From: Schlegelella_A sp036263655
Lineage (GTDB): Bacteria > Pseudomonadota > Gammaproteobacteria > Burkholderiales > Burkholderiaceae_C
Length of the DNA stretch: 64,000 nucleotides
Direction: 5' to 3'
NCBI GenBank assembly: GCA_036263655.1
Contig: DATAGP010000050.1
Coordinates: 1-64,000 of the forward strand
The number at the start of each line of letters is the position of its first letter. The first letter of the stretch is position 1. A program made the translations under genes and the position numbers. The notes below the pieces were generated by a model. It made no database searches, was not told where the DNA came from, and saw nothing but the letters and a program-made list of their open reading frames with translations. Below, piece after piece: positions 51,193 through 58,644 of this stretch.

Positions 51193-52133
51193 GTTCGCGA
51201 AGTGGAGCGCAGGGTGTCCGCTGGTCCGTGATGATCCCGGCGTACAACCCGTCGCCCCTTCTGCACGATACGCTCGACAGCATCCAGGCCGCCATGCTTC
51301 GGGCTGCGGGGCCTTTCGAAGTGCAGATCATCGATGATGCTTCACCGCACTCTGACGTCGCCGCGTACGTGGCACGCTCCGACATGGAGGTCGGTTACTT
51401 CCGGCGCGAAGAGAACGGCGGGCTCGGTGCGGCGTGGAACACCTGCATCTCGCGGGCATCCGGTCGGCTCGTCCACATCCTTCATCAGGACGATCTCGTG
51501 CGGCCAGATTTCTATGCGCAGATGGAGTCGCTCGAAGCGGCCTGTCCTGAGGCAGGAATGTTGTTCTGTCGTGCCGGAACGCGCAGCGGCGACGAAGTGA
51601 AGCTGACCCAGGCGGAGCAGCCGCATGCCGGCTTCCTTAGGAATTGGCTCGACACCCTCGTCAGGGGACAGCGCGTCTATTGCCCGGCCGTCGTGGTGCG
51701 GAAATCGGTGTATGAGGCCGTGGGGGGGTTCGATCCCGCCTTGAAGTTCCTCATTGACTGGGAGATGTGGGTGCGCATCGCCGCGCACGGGCCTGTCGCC
51801 TATTGCCCGGAGGTACTTGCCGAGTACCGCGTCCACGGCGAATCCGAGACCGCACGATTGCGGGCTTCCGCCGGCATCACGCGCGACGCCGCCGCCACTC
51901 TCGTGCGCATCCGTCGAACCCTGGACAGCGCGGGCAGAGGCGAGCTCGCGGACCACGCGCTCCGCTTCGTCGTGTGGCTGTCGAGCGATGCCTGCCGGAA
52001 AGCCCTCGGCGAGAGAGACAGCCGCACGGCACGGGACGAAGCGTTGCACGCGCTCAAGTCGTGGGGCCTGCGCATGCGACCTTGGGAACTGGCGCGGACC
52101 GTGCGGCATCTCGCCCATGCGATGCGGAGTTAG
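51189..52133 (+). CDS. Glycosyltransferase family 2
   Basis: The GTG at 51189 overlaps the wzt stop. The 314-residue protein is a GT-A fold enzyme: WSVMIPAYNPSPLLHDTLDSI, VQIIDDASPHSD, ENGGLGAAWNTCISRASGRLVHILHQDD (the metal-binding acidic pair) and FLIDWEMWVRIAA. It should add a sugar to the growing lipid-linked chain at the inner face of the membrane. No membrane helix is seen. The donor cannot be told. Confidence 0.92.
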   Translation: MSSRSGAQGVRWSVMIPAYNPSPLLHDTLDSIQAAMLRAAGPFEVQIIDDASPHSDVAAYVARSDMEVGYFRREENGGLGAAWNTCISRASGRLVHILHQDDLVRPDFYAQMESLEAACPEAGMLFCRAGTRSGDEVKLTQAEQPHAGFLRNWLDTLVRGQRVYCPAVVVRKSVYEAVGGFDPALKFLIDWEMWVRIAAHGPVAYCPEVLAEYRVHGESETARLRASAGITRDAAATLVRIRRTLDSAGRGELADHALRFVVWLSSDACRKALGERDSRTARDEALHALKSWGLRMRPWELARTVRHLAHAMRS

Positions 52134-52163
52134 CGGGATGCGGCGCTCACGATTGAAGACGCC

Positions 52164-53141
52164 ATGACCTTCCGCCTTCGAGGAGATCGGGTGGACTTCG
52201 CAGAAAAGACGAGCGTCGTTCTGGGTGGCCGAGGATTCATCGGATCGCACTTGATCGACTTGCTCCTGCAGCGGGGATCGAAGGTGAAGTGCTTCGATCG
52301 GCCGCTCGTTCAACCCGTGCTCGGAGCCGTGGCACGCACCGAAGGGCTGTCCTTCATCGACGGCGATTTCACCAGCAAGTCCGACGTGATGCGAGCAATC
52401 GCGGGCTGCGATTACTGCTTCCACCTGGTCTCGACCACTGTTCCGAAGAGCTCCAACGACGATCCGGTGTACGACGTCGAAAGCAATCTGCTGTCGACCG
52501 TGAAAATGCTCGAGGACGCCGTCGCGGCAGGTGTGCGCAAGATCATCTTCGCCTCGTCGGGGGGCACGGTCTACGGCATTCCCGAGCGCATCCCCATCGC
52601 CGAGCAGCATCCCACGAACCCGGTGTGCTCCTATGGAATCTCGAAGCTCGCCACCGAGAAGTACCTGGAACTGTTCAGGCTGCAGCGTGGGCTCGAGTAC
52701 GGCGTGGTACGACTTGCAAACCCTTTCGGAGAGAGACAGCGGACCGAGGCCGCTCAAGGTGCGGTCGCGGTTTTCCTCGCGAAGGCGCTGCGCGCCGAGA
52801 CGATCGAGATCTGGGGCGATGGATCGGTGGTGCGGGACTACATCCACATCAGTGACGTCGTCGAGGCGATGGCCGCACTGGCCTTGCACGAAGGTGGCCC
52901 CCGGGTCTTCAACATCGGGTCAGGTACCGGAACATCCATCAATACGCTGCTGGACAAGATCGAGACGGTGCTGGGAAGCAAGGTGCGCCGCAAGTACATG
53001 TCGGCACGGCCTTTCGACGTTCCGGTCAATGTCCTGGACATCGAGCTTGCGCAATCTGCGTTGGGGTGGTCGCCCCGGGTGACTTTCGATGAAGGCCTGC
53101 AGCGCAGCGCGAGATGGCTGCAGAACGAGTTGAAGCTTTGA
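52164..53141 (+). CDS. NAD-dependent epimerase/dehydratase (extended SDR)
   Basis: The 325-residue protein has the NAD-binding GGRGFIGSHL, a Ser-rich catalytic strand IFASSGGTVYG, the active-site YGISK (Tyr-x-x-x-Lys) and YIHISDVVEAMAAL near the sugar-binding part. This is a GalE-like or related nucleotide-sugar enzyme. The ATG at 52164 is used; a GTG at 52191 is another candidate, since the Rossmann strand starts soon after it. It lies 30 bp after the GT2 gene and overlaps the next start (TGATG). Confidence 0.92.
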   Translation: MTFRLRGDRVDFAEKTSVVLGGRGFIGSHLIDLLLQRGSKVKCFDRPLVQPVLGAVARTEGLSFIDGDFTSKSDVMRAIAGCDYCFHLVSTTVPKSSNDDPVYDVESNLLSTVKMLEDAVAAGVRKIIFASSGGTVYGIPERIPIAEQHPTNPVCSYGISKLATEKYLELFRLQRGLEYGVVRLANPFGERQRTEAAQGAVAVFLAKALRAETIEIWGDGSVVRDYIHISDVVEAMAALALHEGGPRVFNIGSGTGTSINTLLDKIETVLGSKVRRKYMSARPFDVPVNVLDIELAQSALGWSPRVTFDEGLQRSARWLQNELKL

Positions 53142-54376
53142 TGCTCCGGCGCTTGCTCGCCACGTGGCGGACGGAGGGGCCAGCGGGAATCGTCAGGCGC
53201 GTCCGGTTTGGCAGGCGGCGCGACGTGGTTGCCTACTACCGCTTCCTCTTGCGGGATGAATCCCGGGCGCAGCCTTCGCCTCCGCCAGGCGTGGCCGCCA
53301 ACAGCCTCACATGGGTTCTTCCGCCGTTCGAGGCAGGCATTGGCGGTCACCTCAACGCCCTGCGCTTCATCTCGATGCTCGTTGAGCGGGGCTACGACTG
53401 CCGCGTCGTGATCGATGTCGGATCCTGGTTCGGCACGGCGGCCGACGTGAGCGCTCGATTGGCTCGCTTCTACGGGCGCATCGATGCGCCGGTGTATGTC
53501 GGGGTCGATACCGCTCCCCCGGCATACGCGGTCGTCGCCACGGGGTGGGAGCAGGCCTACACCTCGGGAGGCTGTGCGGCCCACAAGCGCTTCTATTTCG
53601 TCCAGGATTTCGAACCCTGGTTCTATCCGCGTGGATCGGAGTACGTCTTCGCCGAACAGACTTATGGCATGGGGCTCGTCGGAATCACAGCCGGGAGCTG
53701 GTTGTCCTCGAAACTCGAGGCCGAGTACGGCATGAGCTGCCATCCCCTCGGTTTCTCGTACGACAAGGCCTTGTACACGCCTGTGCAAGGTGCTGCGACC
53801 CCGACGAAGCGCGTGTTTTTCTATGCACGACCGAGCACCCAACGACGCGCGTTCGAGCTTGGTATCCTGGCCTTGCACCGCCTCTGCTCTCGCATGCCCG
53901 ACGTAGAGGTCGTGCTCGCCGGCTCCGATCTCGCACGTGAGCTGATCCCCTTCAAGCACCGCGTGCTCGGCCAGCTTGCGGTCAGGGAGCTGCGCAACGT
54001 GTATGTTTCTTGCGATCTCGCGCTCATCCTGTCCATGTCGAACCTGTCGCTGCTGCCATTGGAACTGATGGCGTGCGGCACGCCGGTTGTCAGCAACACG
54101 GGTCCCTGGGCCGAGTGGCTGTTGAACCCTGCCAACGCCGTGCTCGCCGATGCGGAGGTAGCGGCCTTGTCCGATGCCATGGAAAGTCTCCTGCGCGACG
54201 AAGCCAGGCGGCTCTCCCTGCGAGATGCAGGGCTCTTATTCGCACAGTCCACGTCGTGGCAGCGCGAGGGCCAGGCGATGGCCGCCATCCTCGCCTCCTA
54301 CGGCTGCCACGCGGCCCGCGCTCCCGATCGAGTCGATGGGCGCGACGCCTTGGTCGCCCGAACTGAAGTGAACTGA
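53141..54376 (+). CDS. Glycosyltransferase, GT4-like (GT-B fold)
   Basis: The ATG at 53141 overlaps the epimerase stop (TGATG). The 411-residue protein has GGHLNALRFISMLVERGYDCRVV in the first Rossmann domain and, near the end, LSMSNLSLLPLELMACGTPVVSN (the family's E-x7-E-like loop). A segment YFVQDFEPWFYPRGSEY resembles WsaF-type rhamnosyltransferases. The predicted role is transfer of a sugar, perhaps rhamnose, onto the polymer. It ends the tight operon that starts at 45757. Confidence 0.85.
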   Translation: MLRRLLATWRTEGPAGIVRRVRFGRRRDVVAYYRFLLRDESRAQPSPPPGVAANSLTWVLPPFEAGIGGHLNALRFISMLVERGYDCRVVIDVGSWFGTAADVSARLARFYGRIDAPVYVGVDTAPPAYAVVATGWEQAYTSGGCAAHKRFYFVQDFEPWFYPRGSEYVFAEQTYGMGLVGITAGSWLSSKLEAEYGMSCHPLGFSYDKALYTPVQGAATPTKRVFFYARPSTQRRAFELGILALHRLCSRMPDVEVVLAGSDLARELIPFKHRVLGQLAVRELRNVYVSCDLALILSMSNLSLLPLELMACGTPVVSNTGPWAEWLLNPANAVLADAEVAALSDAMESLLRDEARRLSLRDAGLLFAQSTSWQREGQAMAAILASYGCHAARAPDRVDGRDALVARTEVN

Positions 54377-54679
54377 CCTCAGGAGCGAGGCTAGGCCCGC
54401 TCCTCCTCTGTTCTCACTTCTAGCCTCGGCAAGGCTTGCAGGTCCGAGGAGACCCATCGCCATCGAGCGGCCACAGGCAGAACTTCCTGCCCTGGCTCGC
54501 CGAGCTTTCCGGTGACCGTTCTCGTCACCGGAGCGCCTTCACACCTGGTAACCGTCGATTACCAGAACGACCACCCAGTTCGATTCAGTAACTACTCCGC
54601 ACTCAAGGGGGCGGGCCCCACGCCGAACTACGCCTGAGCTTCCCGACGACGCAGGTGCGTTCCAGGCGGGAGACCTTGA
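54377..54679 (+). promoter_or_regulatory. 303-bp gap with three stem-loops, two of them related dyads
   Basis: A 7-bp stem (54381-54387 with 54398-54404, AGGAGCG/CGCTCCT) right after the glycosyltransferase gene may end that transcript, although no T-run follows. Further on are two perfect inverted repeats with 7-base spacers: TCCGGTGAC/GTCACCGGA (54508-54516 and 54524-54532) and CTGGTAA/TTACCAG (54545-54551 and 54559-54565). They are similar to each other (GGTGACCGT and GGTAACCGT) and their centres are 35 bp apart. They lie 115-172 bp before the DUF1996 gene and look like a paired operator, or tandem RNA hairpins. No open frame of note is seen. Confidence 0.6.
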
Positions 54680-56452
54680 ATGCAACTCGGCTTCACGGCC
54701 ATTCAACGAGACCCGCACATGCTTGACAGATCATCCAAAATCCGCCGTATGGAGTTGTGCTTGACGGCAATCACCCTGGCGGTGCTGACGGCGTGCGGTG
54801 GAGGTGACGACTCGGCCGACGTGGAGGATCAGGGTCTCGTCGACGGCGAGGAGACGAGCGTGACGCTGTCTGCAGGCGGCCACACCGCTCCTCTCGGTAG
54901 AAAGATCAGAGACCCGCACCGACGCGACGGCGGGACCCGTTCCGAGAGGATCCGGGAGCGGGATCCGGTCATGTCCGGGCCCACGGTCCAGGCGCCGACG
55001 CGTCCTTCCGTCGTCGAGCCCGTTGCGCCGGTCATCGCACCGCCGGTCGTCGTCCCGGTCGTGGCAGCACCGGCAGTGACCGCGCCGGCCGTGGCAGCGC
55101 CGGCAGTGGCAGCGCCGCCGATGGCACCGCCATCAGCCGTAGCCACGCCCGTGGTCGTCGCGCAACCTGTGATTGCCCAACCCCCAGCTCCCGCTCCGGT
55201 GTGGGTCACGGTGGCTTCTGAGGGTCAATCGTTCTCTACGTCTGCACCGACAACGGTGCGCTACGGCGCTAACTCGATCTCGACCACCAGGACGGTGAGC
55301 GGTCCGGCGATGTGCAGCAACGGCTTCTTCGGTAGCGACCCCATCTTTGGCGTGGCCAAGTCTTGCCAAGTGTTGAGCTCAGCGCCTGCTCCTGCGCCGG
55401 CGCCAGTCGCGCCGACGCCGGTCCCTCCTCCCGTGACCGTCGCAGCCGCCCCCGCCGTCCCAACGGCCACGACCTCGCTTCTTCCCAAGGTCGACGTCAC
55501 GAACCTGCCGGTACCGCAGCCCGGGATTTCGACGCCCTTGTTGAGCCCTCCGGGCGCGATCCCTGCATTGCCTGCTGCTGGCGACTGGGAACACGAAGGA
55601 GCCTTCCGGCTGCTCTGCAACTGGTCGAAGATGAGCTTTGACGATCCGATCGTGTACCCCGGTCGGCCCGGTGCCGCGCACCACCACACCTTCTTCGGAA
55701 ACACGGCGATCGACGCGTTCACCACCACCGAAAACATCAGGAGCAAGGGCAACGCCACGTGCAGAGGGGGCACGGTCAACATGAGCGCCTACTGGGTGCC
55801 TTCCATGATCGACACGACGACGAACAGGCCGCTGGCGCCCGTGTCCTTGCTGATCTATTACAAGACCGGGCAGTGGCCGTACATGAACGACAACAGCGTC
55901 ATGCGGCCGCTGCCCAAGGGCCTGAAGATGATCGCCGGCGACCCCTCGCGCTCGACGCCGGGCCAGGGACAGTTCCAGTGCTTCATGCCGGCCGTCGGGC
56001 AAACGCGCAACGGCACGGGCGGCCCATCAATCCCGACGTGCATGCCGGGAGACACCGTCCGTACGCACATCAACTTCCCTCAGTGCTGGGACGGCGTGAA
56101 CCTCGACAGCCCGGATCACAAGAGCCACATGGCCTTTCCCGAGAACTTCTGGACCGGCAACCCTTACAAGCAGTGGCGCTGCCCGCTGTCGCACCCCGTC
56201 GTGCTGCCTTTGATCACCTTCATCGTCGACTACGCGGTCACGGCCGGCGCGGCCACGAACAAGTGGCGCCTGGCGTCAGACTCCTACGACGTCTCCAAGC
56301 CGGGCGGCTACTCGCTGCACGCCGACTGGATGAACGGCTGGGACCCGGTGGTCAGCGATCTCTGGGGCATCAAGTGCATGCGCGAGCAACGTGATTGCGG
56401 CTCGGCGAACCTTGGCGACGGACGCAGTACCCTCGAGTTCCAGGGCAACTAG
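54680..56452 (+). CDS. DUF1996 domain lipoprotein
   Basis: The ATG at 54680 has GGGAG 9 bases before it; an ATG at 54719 would give a more usual lipoprotein start. The lipobox VLTAC puts the lipidated Cys at residue 39. A charged linker and a Pro/Ala/Val-rich stretch (residues 110-173) follow, then a roughly 55-residue module with EGQSFSTSAPTTVRYGAN and a Cys212/Cys229 pair, resembling a small motif of secreted carbohydrate-acting proteins. After a second Pro-rich linker comes a DUF1996 domain (about 300-590) with DPIVYPGRPGAAHHHTFFGN and several cysteines. DUF1996 is known mostly from fungal and actinobacterial secreted proteins, and its function is unknown. Confidence 0.85.
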   Translation: MQLGFTAIQRDPHMLDRSSKIRRMELCLTAITLAVLTACGGGDDSADVEDQGLVDGEETSVTLSAGGHTAPLGRKIRDPHRRDGGTRSERIRERDPVMSGPTVQAPTRPSVVEPVAPVIAPPVVVPVVAAPAVTAPAVAAPAVAAPPMAPPSAVATPVVVAQPVIAQPPAPAPVWVTVASEGQSFSTSAPTTVRYGANSISTTRTVSGPAMCSNGFFGSDPIFGVAKSCQVLSSAPAPAPAPVAPTPVPPPVTVAAAPAVPTATTSLLPKVDVTNLPVPQPGISTPLLSPPGAIPALPAAGDWEHEGAFRLLCNWSKMSFDDPIVYPGRPGAAHHHTFFGNTAIDAFTTTENIRSKGNATCRGGTVNMSAYWVPSMIDTTTNRPLAPVSLLIYYKTGQWPYMNDNSVMRPLPKGLKMIAGDPSRSTPGQGQFQCFMPAVGQTRNGTGGPSIPTCMPGDTVRTHINFPQCWDGVNLDSPDHKSHMAFPENFWTGNPYKQWRCPLSHPVVLPLITFIVDYAVTAGAATNKWRLASDSYDVSKPGGYSLHADWMNGWDPVVSDLWGIKCMREQRDCGSANLGDGRSTLEFQGN

Positions 56453-56645
56453 CCCGCGCCCCTCGCGTGCCCGGGGGCAGTCCTCCGGGCAGTTCGGCAC
56501 GCATTTCGCTAGAGGCAAAGGCAGGTCTTTGTCCTCAGGCTTAGCATGCTGACGAAGTGAACACCGAACTCGAACCGAAGGAGCGCGAGGAGAGCGGCGG
56601 CCGCTCCCGGCAGCCGATACCGGGCCCCTGCGTCTGCTGATTCGC
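56453..56645 (+). other. Gap between DUF1996 gene and glycosyltransferase
   Basis: 193 bp without a credible gene. GCCCGG (56468-56473) pairs with CCGGGC (56484-56489) in a stem soon after the DUF1996 stop, a possible transcript end without a T-run. No promoter was recognised for the following glycosyltransferase genes. Confidence 0.35.
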
Positions 56646-57629
56646 GTGGGCAGCGCCTTCGTCGTCATCGTCAACTATCGAACCGCTCCGATGGTGGTCG
56701 ACTGTTTGGCCTCGCTCGCTGCCGAGGCTGCGGCGCTGCGCGGCGGGAAGGCCGTCGTCGTCGACAACGCATCCGCGGATGGATCCGCCTCGATGATCCA
56801 CGAGGCCATCGTCGCCAACGGTTGGCAGGGCTGGGCGGAAGCGTTCGAGATGCCGGAGAACGGCGGCTTCGCCTACGGCACCAACGCCGGCATCGCGCGT
56901 GCGCGTGAGATCGATCCAACGCTGTTCGCGATCGTCGTGCTGAATCCTGACACCCTGGTAAGGCCCGGTGCGATCTCGACCTTGGTCGCCTTCCTGCACG
57001 CGAATTCCCGCATCGGCATTGCTGGCGCGTCGATCGAGAGACCGGGTGGCGCAGTCGAGATTTCCGCGCATCGAGACCCGTCTCCGCTGGGCGAGCTCGA
57101 CTCCGCGGCGCGCCTCGGTCTCATCTCGCGCTGGCTGGGGCGGCGCGTGATTTCGGGCAGCGAGCCACGCCAGTGCGACTGGGTCTCGGGTGCCTGCATG
57201 GCCGTTCGCCGCGAGACGCTCGATGCGGCCGGCCCCTTCGACGAGGGGTTCTTCCTCTACTTCGAGGAAGTCGACTTCTGCGCACGAGCCCGGCGGCTCG
57301 GCTGGACGTGCTGGTATGTGCCCGGAGCCCGGGTCGTCCATTACGAGGGCGCCTCCACCGGGATCCGTGTTCCGCGACGGCGTCGGCCGGCGTACTGGTT
57401 CGATTCGCGGCGGCGGTTCTTCGTCAAGCGCTACGGCATCCGAGGGCTGCTTGCCGCCGACCTGCTGTGGGCGATCGGGCGACTGAGTCTCGTGCTGCGG
57501 CGCCTGCTTGGGCTGGGCGGGCGAGCGGGCGCGGGCGAGGAGCCGGAGCGTCTCTCTCGCGATCTTCTCATCGGCGACATGCGCGCCCTGATCACCGGAA
57601 CGCTGCGCAGGATCCCGCGCGATGCGTAG
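56646..57629 (+). CDS. Glycosyltransferase family 2 (rhamnosyltransferase-like)
   Basis: The GTG at 56646 begins a 327-residue GT-A enzyme: FVVIVNYRTAPMVVDCLASL, VVVDNASADGS, NGGFAYGTNAGIARA, VVLNPDTLV (metal-binding DxD-like NPD) and CDWVSGACMAVRRETLDAAGPFDEGFFLYFEEVDFCARARRLGW. This matches the WbbL/dTDP-Rha:alpha-D-GlcNAc rhamnosyltransferase type, although the donor is inferred only from family likeness. It overlaps the next glycosyltransferase gene by 8 bp. Confidence 0.92.
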   Translation: MGSAFVVIVNYRTAPMVVDCLASLAAEAAALRGGKAVVVDNASADGSASMIHEAIVANGWQGWAEAFEMPENGGFAYGTNAGIARAREIDPTLFAIVVLNPDTLVRPGAISTLVAFLHANSRIGIAGASIERPGGAVEISAHRDPSPLGELDSAARLGLISRWLGRRVISGSEPRQCDWVSGACMAVRRETLDAAGPFDEGFFLYFEEVDFCARARRLGWTCWYVPGARVVHYEGASTGIRVPRRRRPAYWFDSRRRFFVKRYGIRGLLAADLLWAIGRLSLVLRRLLGLGGRAGAGEEPERLSRDLLIGDMRALITGTLRRIPRDA

Positions 57630-58644
57630 CGCGGCATGCGCGGACGCGAGTCCGACAAGTCAGGTCGGGATCGTCGTCATCGGCCGCAACGAAGGGGAGC
57701 GCCTGCGCGCCTGCCTGGAGTCGGTGCGCGGCCTCGGCTCCATGACGGTTTACGTGGACTCCGGCTCTGTCGACGACAGCCCCGCGCGTGCCGCGCCGCT
57801 GTGCGACCTCGTCGTCCGCCTCGATCCGGCCCGCCCGTTCTCGGCAGCGAGGGCCCGCAATGAGGGTTTCGCTGCCTTGCTGGCGGCGCGACCGGCGACG
57901 GCCTACGTGCAGTTCCTCGATGGCGACTGCACCTTGCTGCCGGGGTGGCTGGAAGCCGGTCGGCAGACGCTGGATGCCGACGAGCGCCGCGCTGTGGTGG
58001 TGGGACCTCTCCAGGAGCGCCGGCCCGACGCCTCGATCTACAACCGCCTGTGTGCGCTGGAGTGGCGGTCGCCTGCAGGCGACATGCGCAACTTCGGCGC
58101 GCTGGGCGGGATCATGCTGGTTCGGGCCGCCTCGTTTGCGCATCTGGGGGGCTTCAACGAGCAGGTGATCGCCGGCGAGGACTCGGAGTTCGGAGTCCGA
58201 GCGAGCCAGGCAGGCCACACCGTCACCAAGATCGATGTGCCGATGGCCACGCACGACGCCGACATTCACCGCTTCTCGCAATGGTGGCGCCGAGCCGTAC
58301 GTTCGGGGCACGCAATCGGGCAGCGCTTCAGCCTGAATGGGCGAGGTCCCACCCGCGACTGCGCACGCGAGCGACGGAGCCTGCTCGTCTGGGCCGGGCT
58401 CATTCCGCTCACGATCGTTCTGCTCGCGCCATGGACGCGGGGACTCTCGTTGCTGCTCGCGCTGGTATATGTCGTGCTCGGGTATCGGGTGGCGAGCTAT
58501 CGTCGGCGCCAGGGCGACGATCCGTCGGAAGCCCGGCTCTACGCGCGGTTCGTCGTGCTCGGCAAGTTCGCCGAGGGCCTCGGCCTCTTCCGCTTCTACC
58601 TCAATCGCCTCGCAGGTCGCTACTGGATCATCGAATACAAATGA
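57622..58644 (+). CDS. Glycosyltransferase family 2 with C-terminal membrane segments
   Basis: The 340-residue protein has GIVVIGRNEGERLRACLESV, VYVDSGSVDDSP, ARNEGF, VQFLDGDCTL (DxD) and GGFNEQVIAGEDSEFGVRASQAGH. Two hydrophobic helices (WAGLIPLTIVLLAPWTRGLSLLLALVYVVLGY) near residue 260 suggest membrane attachment. The overlap with its neighbours on both sides (8 bp and 4 bp) shows that it acts in the same pathway. Confidence 0.91.
   Translation: MRSAACADASPTSQVGIVVIGRNEGERLRACLESVRGLGSMTVYVDSGSVDDSPARAAPLCDLVVRLDPARPFSAARARNEGFAALLAARPATAYVQFLDGDCTLLPGWLEAGRQTLDADERRAVVVGPLQERRPDASIYNRLCALEWRSPAGDMRNFGALGGIMLVRAASFAHLGGFNEQVIAGEDSEFGVRASQAGHTVTKIDVPMATHDADIHRFSQWWRRAVRSGHAIGQRFSLNGRGPTRDCARERRSLLVWAGLIPLTIVLLAPWTRGLSLLLALVYVVLGYRVASYRRRQGDDPSEARLYARFVVLGKFAEGLGLFRFYLNRLAGRYWIIEYK

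Noticed and set aside
55070..55130. GC-rich short DNA repeats (GTGGCAGCGCCGGCA type)
   Set aside because: They encode the Pro/Ala/Val-rich linker of the DUF1996 lipoprotein and are explained by coding low complexity, not by a mobile repeat.
56400..56452. PEP-CTERM signal at the end of the DUF1996 protein
   Set aside because: The C-terminus is LEFQGN, with no PEP motif, helix or basic cluster.
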